Shown piece after piece: positions 26,058 to 33,937 of a DNA stretch of 63,319 nt (the stretch's first letter is position 1; each line of letters starts with the position of its first letter). The stretch covers positions 1 to 63,319 of the forward strand of contig JAFMJR010000003.1 in assembly GCA_017853385.1 (NCBI GenBank), in the 5' to 3' direction. The notes beneath the pieces were generated by a model. That model was not told where the DNA came from and did not search any database. It saw only the letters and a program-made list of their open reading frames with translations. This DNA is from Ilumatobacteraceae bacterium (lineage in GTDB: Bacteria > Actinomycetota > Acidimicrobiia > Acidimicrobiales > Ilumatobacteraceae). The position numbers and the translations under genes are program-made.

Positions 26058-26513
26058 TTAGTAGTAGTGACGGAAAATAATTTCAGCAACACATGAAGGC
26101 TTAGTAGCGCCTTCGCATTCAAAAGTGGTTTCTAAGACAACCTGAGCGCCACCGGCAATTTCCGTTGCTTCAAGAAGTTTCACGCCTGCACGTAAGCGGG
26201 CTCCCACTGGAACCGGCGCCATGAAACGCACTTTGTTGGTTCCGTAGTTGACTCCCATCTTCACGCCTTCAACTTTCCAGATTTGCCCGATTAACACCGG
26301 TGCAAGTGACAGCGTGAGATAACCATGCGCAATGGTTTGGCCAAATGGTCCGCTTTTTGCTCGTTCGGTGTCCAAGTGAATCCATTGATGATCGCCGGTT
26401 GCATCGGCAAAAAGTTGCACCTGTTCTTGGGTGACGGTGATGTAATCGCTGTATCCCAAATGCTGGCCAACATGTGCCATGAGATCTGCTTGGTCCTTGA
26501 TGATGGTTGTCAT
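26058..26513 (-). CDS. MaoC-like hotdog dehydratase
   Basis: A hotdog-fold hydratase/dehydratase of 151 residues. YITVTQEQVQLFADATGDHQWIHLDTERAKSGPFGQTIAHGYLTLSLAP contains the hydratase Asp/His pair (D and H in ATGDHQWIH). It resembles the (R)-enoyl-CoA hydratase NodN/MaoC group. The ATG at 26513 gives MTTIIKDQADLMAHVG; the track start at 26543 adds ten unsupported residues. It converges on the LLM gene with a 4-bp gap and could share its pathway. Confidence 0.88.
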   Translation of the reverse strand: MTTIIKDQADLMAHVGQHLGYSDYITVTQEQVQLFADATGDHQWIHLDTERAKSGPFGQTIAHGYLTLSLAPVLIGQIWKVEGVKMGVNYGTNKVRFMAPVPVGARLRAGVKLLEATEIAGGAQVVLETTFECEGATKPSCVAEIIFRHYY

Positions 26514-26564
26514 GTACTCAGTGTGGCAGACCAGTACGACCAAATGCGAACTAGCGGGTACGGG

Positions 26565-26963
26565 TTAGTGAAACCAGACTTTTTGGTGCGACCGACTTTG
26601 GTTGTGCAGAAGCAGTGCACAAAGCGCGACATCAAAGACCACATTCAGGAACGAATATGGAACAAGCGTTCTATGAACGATGAGATTGGAAACAAAAGGC
26701 GAGAAGGCTGCCACTAGGGCTATGGCGTACCCAATTTTGAGTTCATTGGCCATGAGTAAGCCGCCGAGTGCATGCGCAGCAATGACCACAATTCCATAGA
26801 TTGGGCCAAAGGTGTACACCGTACGTATGTATCCAATTTCCATTTGGGTATCCATGAAATTGGCGAGAGCGAAAAAGCCATTGATATACAAAAGCCATGT
26901 CGCAATTTGCAAAGTTTGTGGCTGCATGCGGTCAAACCACTTTTTGAAATTGATGTTCTGCAC
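26565..26963 (-). CDS. Small four-helix membrane protein of unknown function
   Basis: A 132-residue protein with about four hydrophobic helices (near residues 18-37, 48-70, 77-95, 103-118) and polar ends. I recognise no family. The GTG start has AAAAGG some 5 nt upstream. It is divergent from era, 31 bp apart, and follows no obvious operon partner. Confidence 0.65.
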   Translation of the reverse strand: MQNINFKKWFDRMQPQTLQIATWLLYINGFFALANFMDTQMEIGYIRTVYTFGPIYGIVVIAAHALGGLLMANELKIGYAIALVAAFSPFVSNLIVHRTLVPYSFLNVVFDVALCALLLHNQSRSHQKVWFH

Positions 26964-26982
26964 CTTTTCATTCTTGCAGACC

Positions 26983-26988
26983 TAGCCT
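26983..26988 (+). promoter_or_regulatory. Leaderless -10 element for era
   Basis: TAGCCT, 6 nt (gttgtt), ATG at 26995. The same hexamer and spacing recurs before glyS. No Shine-Dalgarno sequence. Confidence 0.5.
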
Positions 26989-26994
26989 GTTGTT

Positions 26995-27834
26995 ATGCGT
27001 TCAGGCTTTGTTTCCTTGGTTGGGCGTCCAAATGTTGGCAAGTCCACTTTGGTGAATGCTCTCACGGGAACAAAAGTGAGCATCGTTTCGGATAAGCCGC
27101 AAACCACCCGAACTCGAATTCGCGGTGTGGTCACACATGACGAATATCAGATCATTTTCGTTGATACTCCTGGGTTGCATAAAGCTGTGAGTGCGCTGGG
27201 TGAAAAAGTAAACGCAACTGCCCTTGAATCAACCAAAGATGTTGATGTGGTGTGTCTTGTGATTGACGCAACTCAGCCGTTCGGGAAGGGCGATCAGTGG
27301 GTGGCGAATCACATTGATATGTCTAAGGCTGTTGTTATTTTGAACAAAATTGACAGAGCTTCGCCACAACAAATTCTGAAGCAGTTGACAAAACTCAGCG
27401 AGTTGGGTGCCCGCGACTATTTCCCTGTTAGTGCAAAAACGGGTGATGGTATTGCTCAACTGAACGCCCACTTGGGATCGCTTTTGCCCGAAGGTGAACA
27501 GTTGTACCCAGCGGAGATGACGACCGAAACTTCCCCTGGTGAATGGGTTGCAGAACTTGTGCGTGAACAATTGCTTGCGATCACATTTGACGAATTGCCG
27601 TACTCCATAGCAACTCGGGTCACTGAGTGGGAAGACAACAAGGTTCGCTGTGAGATCGTTGTGGAACGTGACAGCCAAAAAGGAATGGTTATTGGAAAGG
27701 GCGGCCTCGTATTGAAGCAGGTGGGTACGGCCGTCCGGAAGCAGTTACCCAAAGGAACGTTTTTGGAACTTGCTGTAGTGGTTGATAAGAACTGGCAGCA
27801 ACGTGCAGATCGAGTTGAGCGACTGGGTTATTAA
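26995..27834 (+). CDS. era: GTPase Era
   Basis: A ribosome-assembly GTPase of 279 residues that binds 16S rRNA. GTPase motifs: G1 GRPNVGKSTLVNAL, G2 region KPQTTRTRIRG, G3 DTPGLH, G4 NKID, G5 SAKTG. The C-terminal KH domain follows (IVVERDSQKGMVIGKGGLVLKQVGTAVRKQL). In many actinobacteria era follows the phoH-ybeY-CNNM block; here it has its own leaderless promoter. Confidence 0.95.
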   Translation: MRSGFVSLVGRPNVGKSTLVNALTGTKVSIVSDKPQTTRTRIRGVVTHDEYQIIFVDTPGLHKAVSALGEKVNATALESTKDVDVVCLVIDATQPFGKGDQWVANHIDMSKAVVILNKIDRASPQQILKQLTKLSELGARDYFPVSAKTGDGIAQLNAHLGSLLPEGEQLYPAEMTTETSPGEWVAELVREQLLAITFDELPYSIATRVTEWEDNKVRCEIVVERDSQKGMVIGKGGLVLKQVGTAVRKQLPKGTFLELAVVVDKNWQQRADRVERLGY

Positions 27835-27843
27835 CGCAACTGT

Positions 27844-28452
27844 TTACGATGTGACAAGCATTTTGTAATCGTCAAACGTAACTGGAATTCCCGCTCCAGC
27901 AATGTCTCCTCGTCCACGTGGTACGCCAATTGGTTTGCCAGCAACGCTGAATGTCACTTGTCCAATACCAGGTTGGCTGGTAAGAGTGAGCACAATTTGC
28001 GCAATCGCAAGTCGCTGTTCGCTTGGTTTGACTAGATCTAGATATCCACGCTTTGCGTTGACATTGGCAACACCGCCGTCAACTTCCACAGTTGCTGAAA
28101 AATTTGTGGGAAGCAATGTAGTGACACGTGTGTGTGCTGGGTCGGGTAACCCGGCGATGAGCGCGGCAAAAACAGCTTGAGGGTCTGTTGGGGATGGAAT
28201 TTCAAGCCGAACTCGAACCATCCCAGCAGATTTAATGAAATAAAAGTCGGCCTGCTCGTAAGCGGCTCCAGCAATGGTTGTTTGGACTGCATATGGAATG
28301 GTCGTAGCGGGAATTGTCGTTTCAGGAGAATTCAGATCAAACGGAATGCTGTTTGGATTCACTTCAACAAATTCACCTGATTTTGGAACAGCGCAAGACG
28401 CCGTGACGCTTGCAAGAGCTACAACGAAAACCGACAACTTTGCAGATTTCAT
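27844..28452 (-). CDS. GerMN-domain lipoprotein (LpqB-like, short)
   Basis: A predicted lipoprotein of 202 residues: signal peptide with lipobox VTASC at about 16-20, then a Thr/Pro linker, then a GerMN-like domain (DFYFIKSAGMVRVRLEIP, DPQAVFAALIAGLP, FSATVEVDGGVANVN, RLAIAQIVLTLTSQPGIGQVTFSVAGKPI). It begins inside the stop of the histidine kinase (ATGA). Kinase plus GerMN lipoprotein recalls MtrB-LpqB, where LpqB modulates the kinase, but the LpqB propeller domain is absent. It converges on era with 9 bp between. Confidence 0.82.
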   Translation of the reverse strand: MKSAKLSVFVVALASVTASCAVPKSGEFVEVNPNSIPFDLNSPETTIPATTIPYAVQTTIAGAAYEQADFYFIKSAGMVRVRLEIPSPTDPQAVFAALIAGLPDPAHTRVTTLLPTNFSATVEVDGGVANVNAKRGYLDLVKPSEQRLAIAQIVLTLTSQPGIGQVTFSVAGKPIGVPRGRGDIAGAGIPVTFDDYKMLVTS

Positions 28453-29870
28453 GAGACTGGTCCAATTTTAGGAAACGTGAAAGAAAATACGGCCCCACCC
28501 TCTGGAGAGCTGTCAACTGTCACCGCGCCGTTCATTGCACGAGCGTGTTCTTGCACGATTGCAAGTCCTAGTCCACTGCCCGTGCTGTTTCGCGATGCCG
28601 TGCCGCGAGCGAAACGATTAAAGATGTTATTTCGCTCGCTAGCCGCAATACCGGGGCCAGAGTCGTGAACCGAAATAACAAATGTCTCATTGTTGAGGAC
28701 TAGTGAAACGCGATTTGCGCCTCCTGCGTGGTCGCGCGCATTTTCAAGCAAATTGACTAGCACGCGTTCTATTCGCCGACGATCAAGTAGGCACTCATCT
28801 TCTCCTGCGGTTTCTCCATCGCTTGAAGCCACAGAAGATCGATATTCAATATTCCCAAATCCATAGCGGTTCATTATTCGCACAATGAGATCATTGAGGC
28901 GAACTATTTCGTTTTCAGATTCTTCTGCTTGTGCATCTAAACGAGATAACTCAAGTAAGTCCAGAACGGTTCGATCAAAACGTTCAATTTGCTTTTTCAT
29001 AATGTCAATAGCTTGTTGATTGCGTTCCGAAAACTCTGATCTGCGAGCGATCAGTACTTCCGAGGCTGCTGCAAGTGCAGTAACGGGTGATCGCAATTCA
29101 TGGCTGACGTCACTCGCAAAGCGTTGCTCTCGTTCAATTCTCTCTTGAACAGCGTTAGCCATTTCGTTAAATGAAGTGACTAATTGTTGAAGATCCGCAT
29201 CGTCTTCATGGTCTAGACGTGTGTCAAGTCCACCAGTCGCAATTTTGTTGGCAGCTAGAGCCACTCGAGTTAGCGGCCGCAGAACATTTTGGCTCATAGA
29301 GAATCCAAGCACACCTGCGGCACCGGTAATGAGAACTACACCAATGATCAACGTAATTTGAATTGTGCGAAGTGTGTTTTCTACATCTGACACTGGAAAG
29401 GCTTCAAAGTAATGAATGCCAATAGATGGAACTGCAACACCAATTGCCTCGTACGGTTTTCCCTCAAAGACAAAGCGTTGACGCCCAGTTCGATTATTGA
29501 GCGTTTCGGAAAGTAGCTCTGGGGGAAGATTCGATTGAGTGAATCTCAAAGGATCTTGCGCGTAGTACAGCTCTCCCTTCCCAGGGCGTGCATCGATCTG
29601 TACAACAGCGAATCCATCTTGTTCCGTGCGAATTTGGGTAATGAGTTCAGCGACGTTGGTTCCGTCGGTTTCTACGAAACTGCGCATCAGTTGCGCATTG
29701 TTGAAAGCCTGTCGCTGTGCAACTTCAGAACGTTGACCTAATAGATATGAACGAGTGCTTGCAAAGGTGACAATGCTCAGTGCGACTGCGGCGGCGAAAG
29801 CTGCGAGACCAAAAAACAGAACCATTCGTTGACGGATGCTGAGTCGTAATGGCAGGGAGGACCTTGGCAC
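28449..29870 (-). CDS. Sensor histidine kinase, MtrB-like
   Basis: A membrane histidine kinase of about 473 residues: transmembrane helix near 15-38, extracytoplasmic sensor, second helix (TLIIGVVLITGAAGVLGF), HAMP domain, H-box FASDVSHELRSPVTALAAA with the phosphorylated histidine, then N-box NLLENARDHA, HDSGPGIA and GSGLGLAIVQEHA. The GTG at 29870 (PRSSLPLRLSIRQRMVLFF) is chosen because the 47 upstream track residues are Pro/His-rich and cross the intergenic hairpin. Its cognate regulator is presumably the divergent OmpR-type gene at 30041. Confidence 0.9.
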   Translation of the reverse strand: MPRSSLPLRLSIRQRMVLFFGLAAFAAAVALSIVTFASTRSYLLGQRSEVAQRQAFNNAQLMRSFVETDGTNVAELITQIRTEQDGFAVVQIDARPGKGELYYAQDPLRFTQSNLPPELLSETLNNRTGRQRFVFEGKPYEAIGVAVPSIGIHYFEAFPVSDVENTLRTIQITLIIGVVLITGAAGVLGFSMSQNVLRPLTRVALAANKIATGGLDTRLDHEDDADLQQLVTSFNEMANAVQERIEREQRFASDVSHELRSPVTALAAASEVLIARRSEFSERNQQAIDIMKKQIERFDRTVLDLLELSRLDAQAEESENEIVRLNDLIVRIMNRYGFGNIEYRSSVASSDGETAGEDECLLDRRRIERVLVNLLENARDHAGGANRVSLVLNNETFVISVHDSGPGIAASERNNIFNRFARGTASRNSTGSGLGLAIVQEHARAMNGAVTVDSSPEGGAVFSFTFPKIGPVS

Positions 29871-29902
29871 TGTTACAGCATGGCAGTAAATAGGTGAGAC
29901 CG

Positions 29903-29945
29903 GAACCGGCGGGACCCAAGGGGGAGCATGAGTGCCCGCCGGTTC
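29903..29945. repeat. 11-bp perfect inverted repeat between kinase and regulator genes
   Basis: GAACCGGCGGG and CCCGCCGGTTC form a perfect 11-bp stem around a 21-nt loop. It is far more GC-rich than its surroundings. In the rightward RNA the loop holds the Shine-Dalgarno-like AAGGGGGAG and the ATG of the tiny ORF below; in the leftward RNA it lies 33 nt before the kinase start. No T-tract follows in either direction, so it is a regulatory structure or operator rather than a terminator. Confidence 0.6.
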
Positions 29946-29969
29946 GATAGGGCAAATTCTGCTCGGTGA
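29928..29969 (+). CDS. Possible 13-codon leader peptide ahead of the response regulator
   Basis: ATG at 29928 follows GGGGGAG by 2 nt and opens 13 codons (MSARRFDRANSAR) ending at TGA. It is arginine-rich. The start and its ribosome-binding sequence are in the loop of the inverted repeat, and the stop lies about 70 nt before the response regulator ATG. It could be an upstream regulatory ORF only if the transcript starts before 29920; a chance ORF is possible. A promoter is not visible. Confidence 0.3.
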   Translation: MSARRFDRANSAR

Positions 29970-30040
29970 ATGTGACAAAACCCGTGAATTTGTGTGCGTT
30001 TTATGTAACAATTTCGCAAAATCGGGCAGACTTCTAGAGC

Positions 30041-30733
30041 ATGTTCACGCTGTTGTTTGTGGAAGATGATGAATCCATCCGCACCGCATTACGCCTTGCC
30101 TTGGAAGATGAGGGATACAACGTGGTTGAGGCTGCAGACGGAGAATCTGGAATAGCCCTGTTTAACCAGATCGCGCCAGATTTAGTGCTGTTAGATCTAA
30201 GGCTTCCAGACATTTCTGGCTTTGAGGTTTGCCGTGCTTTGCGTCGCACAAGCATCGTTCCCATCATCATGGTTACTGCACAAACAGACACGACCGATTT
30301 GGTTAATGGATTTGATGCAGGTGCAGATGACTATGTGACTAAGCCAGTCGTGCCAAAAGAGTTAACGGCGCGAGTAAGGGCTGCATTACGTAGAACTCAG
30401 TCCAACGAGTCTTCCATTTCAGCCAATAAATCATTGAGCAAAATTGGCGACATTGAAATTGATCGCACATCAAGCATCGTGCGAAAAGGTAGCGCTGAGA
30501 TTTCACTTACAAAAACGGAATATCGGTTGCTTATTGAATTCGCAGATCATCCAGGAATGGTGTTGTCGCGCGACCAACTGCTGGAGCGGGTATGGGGTTA
30601 TGAATATCTTGGCGACTCTCGTCTTGTTGATGCACACGTTCGCAGGCTGCGCGTAAAAATTGAAACTCTTCCAGAAGAACCACAAATGATCGTGACGGTT
30701 CGAGGGATGGGTTATCGACTTATTCCGCAATGA
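30041..30733 (+). CDS. OmpR/MtrA-family response regulator
   Basis: A DNA-binding regulator of 230 residues. The receiver domain has acidic FVEDDES, phospho-acceptor Asp in LVLLDLRLPD (about residue 51), Thr/Ser switch in MVTAQ and Lys in YVTKPV. The C-terminal winged helix contains LTKTEYRLLIEFADHPGMVLSRDQLLERVWGYEYLGDSRLVDAHVRRLR and the wing IVTVRGMGYRL. It is divergent from the kinase rather than in a kinase operon. The gap 29871-30040 holds the hairpin and TGTAACA-like words (around 29866 on the minus strand and 30003) resembling MtrA half sites, too short to be conclusive. Confidence 0.93.
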   Translation: MFTLLFVEDDESIRTALRLALEDEGYNVVEAADGESGIALFNQIAPDLVLLDLRLPDISGFEVCRALRRTSIVPIIMVTAQTDTTDLVNGFDAGADDYVTKPVVPKELTARVRAALRRTQSNESSISANKSLSKIGDIEIDRTSSIVRKGSAEISLTKTEYRLLIEFADHPGMVLSRDQLLERVWGYEYLGDSRLVDAHVRRLRVKIETLPEEPQMIVTVRGMGYRLIPQ

Positions 30734-30738
30734 AAAAA

Positions 30739-32637
30739 TTATTTTGAAGCAAAGAAGTTGGCTACATCGTCAAATTGAATGGTGCGCTTCATTGGGGGAA
30801 GAGTAGATACAAGCTGCTTTCCGTATCCCTTTGTGGCTAGTCGCGGATCCAGAATTGCAACTACTCCAGAATCTTTTCTCGACCTAATGAGACGTCCTGC
30901 CGCTTGGGCCAATTGTGTTGCAGCAAGTGGAATATCAATTTCGTTAAATGCACTTCTACCTACCTCGTCGCGACGCGCACTCAAGAGAGGGTCGTCGGGC
31001 CGAGGAAACGGAATTTTGTCGATGATGACAAGGCTCAATGTTTGGCCAGGTACATCGACGCCTTGGAAAAAACCCGCTGTTGCAAATAGGCAGGAGGATT
31101 CTTCCTGTGCAAATGCATCCACCAGTGCCATCTTTGGTAGGTCGTCCTGTCTCCAAATTTTGAATTCAAGTCGCCTAGCCATTTCGTCGGCAGCCTGGTG
31201 CATTGCGCGATAAGTAGTGAAGAGTGCAAGGGTTCTTCCGTTTGCAGCATTGATGAGATGCTCAATTTCATCCAGTACGGCTTCATCGCGTCGCGGATCA
31301 TTTGGCGCTGGTAAGTGTTTTGCGCAATACAACACCGCAGAATTTTCGTAATCAAAAGGACTTCCAACGTCAATCGAGTCAATTTCGTCGTCGGTGAGCC
31401 CGATTCGTGCTGGCAGCGCTAGTGGGATTGTGGCGCTAGCAAGAATTGCCGTGCGCTTAGACCAAATTCCCTCACGCAATGAAGGGCCTACGTTGAGCGG
31501 TGCAAGTTCAAGGGTTGGCCGATCTTTCGAACCACTCACAAAAGCAACGGTGCGCGAGCCAGCGGTTAAGGAGCCGTCTATTACCTCTACAAGCCGAGTG
31601 CTCAGTGTTTGGCCGCGCAAAATTCGTTGCTTGGCAGATTCGTCAGAAGTGTTGACGGCTCGCAAACCTGCAATGGCCTCATCAAGTTTGAGTCGCAGAC
31701 GATTGAGCACATCTTGAATGTCATCTGGCAGAGGGAGAGGAATGCGCTTATCAAGGTGTTGCGCAATGAGTCCACCGAATTCGTTGCCAATCTGTTGAAG
31801 CGACCCGGACATCGCATCATCGCGAACAATCGCGCGTAGCGCACTATTGACATGGTTGATGCTTCCAGGGCTTATCGACATGCTCACTGATGAACTCATG
31901 ACATCTTCAAGCTGATGTGCCTCATCAAAAATGACGACTTCGTGTTCCGGGAGTAATGCGCCATCGGTTGCGACGTCTAGACCATAAATATGTGTATTGA
32001 CAACTACCACGTCAGCGACTGAAGCAAAGTCACGCGCGCGTTCGGCGAAGCACACATCTCCTGAAGGGCACCGACTTGCACCGGGACACTCATCGCTACC
32101 GATGCTGACTTGTTTCCATGCCATGTCGCGTGGAGTCCACGTTAAATCTCCAGCGTCACCAGTGGAAGTGTCTTCCGACCATTTCACCAACTTGTCAATG
32201 TCGCTTTGAACCTGAGGAGAGAATTCATCTAGATCGAGCTTGTGGTGTTTAGGTTCTTGAATTTCAGAGATTCGCTGGGCGCAAAGATAATTATTTCGAC
32301 CCTTCAGCACGGCCCAATCAATTGATCTACCGATTATGGGTTCTAATGCACTAGCAAGAAGTGGTAAATCGTGTTTTGCTAATTGATCTTGCAACGCTTT
32401 TGTGTATGTGGAGACCACAACACGCTTGCCAGAATTGATGGCTGGTACCAAATACCCAAGGGTTTTGCCAGTGCCTGTGCCAGCTTGAACAATGAGGTGT
32501 CGTTTATTTTCAATTGCTTGCGATATGGCTTCAGCCATAGCTATTTGTCCAGATCTCTGCTCTACGTTTGGCAGAGTGTCAATTACTGATTGCAGCAATG
32601 AAGCAACATCATGCTGATGGTGGTTTTCAACTCCCAT
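30739..32637 (-). CDS. DinG/XPD-like ATP-dependent DNA helicase
   Basis: A superfamily 2 helicase of 632 residues. Walker A is QAGTGTGKTLGYLVPA, the DEAH box VIFDEAHQLED, and late motifs include FATAGFFQGVDVPGQTLSLVIIDKIPFP and QAAGRLIRSRKDSGVVAILDPRL. Cysteines NYLCAQR and DECPGASRCPSGDVCFAERAR are placed as in the XPD/DinG 4Fe-4S cluster. The start overlaps the uppS end by 11 nt. It probably unwinds repair intermediates or R-loops. It converges on the response regulator with a 5-bp gap. Confidence 0.9.
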   Translation of the reverse strand: MGVENHHQHDVASLLQSVIDTLPNVEQRSGQIAMAEAISQAIENKRHLIVQAGTGTGKTLGYLVPAINSGKRVVVSTYTKALQDQLAKHDLPLLASALEPIIGRSIDWAVLKGRNNYLCAQRISEIQEPKHHKLDLDEFSPQVQSDIDKLVKWSEDTSTGDAGDLTWTPRDMAWKQVSIGSDECPGASRCPSGDVCFAERARDFASVADVVVVNTHIYGLDVATDGALLPEHEVVIFDEAHQLEDVMSSSVSMSISPGSINHVNSALRAIVRDDAMSGSLQQIGNEFGGLIAQHLDKRIPLPLPDDIQDVLNRLRLKLDEAIAGLRAVNTSDESAKQRILRGQTLSTRLVEVIDGSLTAGSRTVAFVSGSKDRPTLELAPLNVGPSLREGIWSKRTAILASATIPLALPARIGLTDDEIDSIDVGSPFDYENSAVLYCAKHLPAPNDPRRDEAVLDEIEHLINAANGRTLALFTTYRAMHQAADEMARRLEFKIWRQDDLPKMALVDAFAQEESSCLFATAGFFQGVDVPGQTLSLVIIDKIPFPRPDDPLLSARRDEVGRSAFNEIDIPLAATQLAQAAGRLIRSRKDSGVVAILDPRLATKGYGKQLVSTLPPMKRTIQFDDVANFFASK

Positions 32638-33319
32638 TGGTCAACTTGATGGCGTTATCAATCTCATGTTCATCAAAATCTGGCCAAGTGCGTTCGGTGA
32701 AGTAGACCTTTGCTCCACAAATTTGCCACAACATGAAATTAGAAATACGTGATTCCCCCGATGTGCGAACAACAACGTCTACTGGTGGCAAGTCGGGTGC
32801 GTACAAATTTTGGTTAATTAGATCCCGCGTCACCTGTGACGGAATTCTTGAATGATTGCGTGCTCGATCCGCAGCTCGAAGAAGCTCTGCACGACTGCCA
32901 TAATCAAATGCAACGGTAAGCACCATTCCTGTGTTGTGTGCCGTGTCGGCAATTGCTTGTTCAATAGCACGTTGGATAAATCCTGGAGTCTTGGACCCTG
33001 GCTCGTTAAACGGTCTGCCGATCCATTGAATTCGCACATTGTTGGCGTTGAGTTCTTCTATGCGACCAAAGAGGCGTTTGTGAAGCGACAGGATGTGTTT
33101 TACCTCGGCGGGTGGTCGCACCCAGTTTTCTGTTGAAAAGCCAAAGACGGTTAGGTGACTTACATTGCGCTTTGAGCAAACTCGCACAACTTCTGCAAGA
33201 TTTTCTTCACCGGCCGTATGCCCTTCTGTGCGGGGAAGACCGCGACGTTTAGCCCAACGACCATTGCCGTCCATAATGCAGGCGATGTGTACCGAGCGGG
33301 TACTTGCCTGCAAATCCAT
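32627..33319 (-). CDS. uppS: Isoprenyl transferase (undecaprenyl diphosphate synthase) UppS
   Basis: A cis-prenyltransferase of 230 residues that makes the polyprenyl carrier for cell wall synthesis. The catalytic IMDGNGRWAKRRGLPR carries the essential Asp; LTVFGFSTENWVRPPAEV and VVVRTSGESRISNFMLWQICGAKVYFTERTWPDFDEHEI are the other signatures. The leaderless TAAGGT lies 6 nt before the ATG. A paralogue without the catalytic Asp lies head to head 48 bp away. Confidence 0.95.
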   Translation of the reverse strand: MDLQASTRSVHIACIMDGNGRWAKRRGLPRTEGHTAGEENLAEVVRVCSKRNVSHLTVFGFSTENWVRPPAEVKHILSLHKRLFGRIEELNANNVRIQWIGRPFNEPGSKTPGFIQRAIEQAIADTAHNTGMVLTVAFDYGSRAELLRAADRARNHSRIPSQVTRDLINQNLYAPDLPPVDVVVRTSGESRISNFMLWQICGAKVYFTERTWPDFDEHEIDNAIKLTNGS

Positions 33320-33325
33320 GCGGAC

Positions 33326-33331
33326 ACCTTA
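33326..33331 (-). promoter_or_regulatory. Leaderless -10 element for uppS-dinG
   Basis: TAAGGT on the minus strand, 6 nt (gtccgc), ATG at 33319; no Shine-Dalgarno sequence. Confidence 0.45.
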
Positions 33332-33367
33332 CTGAAATTGGCTACGACGGCGTGCGACAATGGTGGC

Positions 33368-33937
33368 GTGGGAATTGAATCAACACTCCATCACGTGCTT
33401 GTTGTTGGTGGAGGAGTTGAGCAATGGGAATCACTCAGTGTCGAAGAATGGCAAAAGTATTTAGCGGTGCTCCGAAATGCTGTTGAGCATGTTGGGGCGA
33501 AGTGGCTGACGATTTACCCGCATTCTGGTGTGACCAAATCAATGAGCTCCGAGGATCTCTTGCAGAGAATCGCAAATTCTGTAAGTGGTGTTGTGAGCGA
33601 GAGCAAGGTGATCGTGCAAGGCGCCACGACGATCGTTTTTGATGCTTGTGCAGACGGCCGTGACAGGTTTGTGCGTGCAGTGAATGCACTTGGTGATGGA
33701 AACATCAAGGAAGAGAAACTGGCGCAAGCGATTCTGCACCCAGCGATTGGTGAACCCGATCTTGTAGTGATATTTGGTGCACCCGATCAATTGCCAAAGT
33801 CGCTTGTCTGGGAGTTGGCGTACAGCGAGTTGGTGTTTTTACAAACTCAGTGGCCGCAATGTAACAGCGAAGATATTGAACTTGCGATAAACGATTTTCA
33901 GCGTCGTGATCGTCGATTTGGCGGTGTTGATTCATGA
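33368..33937 (+). CDS. UppS-like pseudoenzyme (catalytic Asp missing)
   Basis: A protein of about 189 residues that can be aligned by eye to UppS along most of its length. The catalytic IMDGNGRW becomes VVGGGVEQW; AKWLTIYPHSG matches the LTVFGFSTEN strand; and PDLVVIFGAPDQLPKSLVWELAYSELVF followed by WPQCNSEDIELAINDFQRRDRRFGG matches the C-terminal RTSGE...WPDFDEHEI region. The catalytic Asp and the RTSGE arginine-serine pair are lost. The frame is intact, so it is not a decayed pseudogene. GTG at 33368 is the likeliest start; the track start at 33218 runs through uppS. recO overlaps its stop by 4 nt. A non-catalytic partner of UppS is my inference. Confidence 0.75.
   Translation: MGIESTLHHVLVVGGGVEQWESLSVEEWQKYLAVLRNAVEHVGAKWLTIYPHSGVTKSMSSEDLLQRIANSVSGVVSESKVIVQGATTIVFDACADGRDRFVRAVNALGDGNIKEEKLAQAILHPAIGEPDLVVIFGAPDQLPKSLVWELAYSELVFLQTQWPQCNSEDIELAINDFQRRDRRFGGVDS

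Noticed and set aside
29903-29945. Inverted repeat as a transcription terminator
   Set aside because: It lies between divergent genes, where no transcript should end, and has no T-tract.
33218-33367. Extended start of the UppS-like ORF overlapping uppS
   Set aside because: The extension is antisense to conserved uppS sequence, so it is a shadow.
33368-33937. UppS-like gene as a decayed pseudogene
   Set aside because: The frame is intact over 189 codons and coupled to recO by a 4-nt overlap, which argues for a maintained product.
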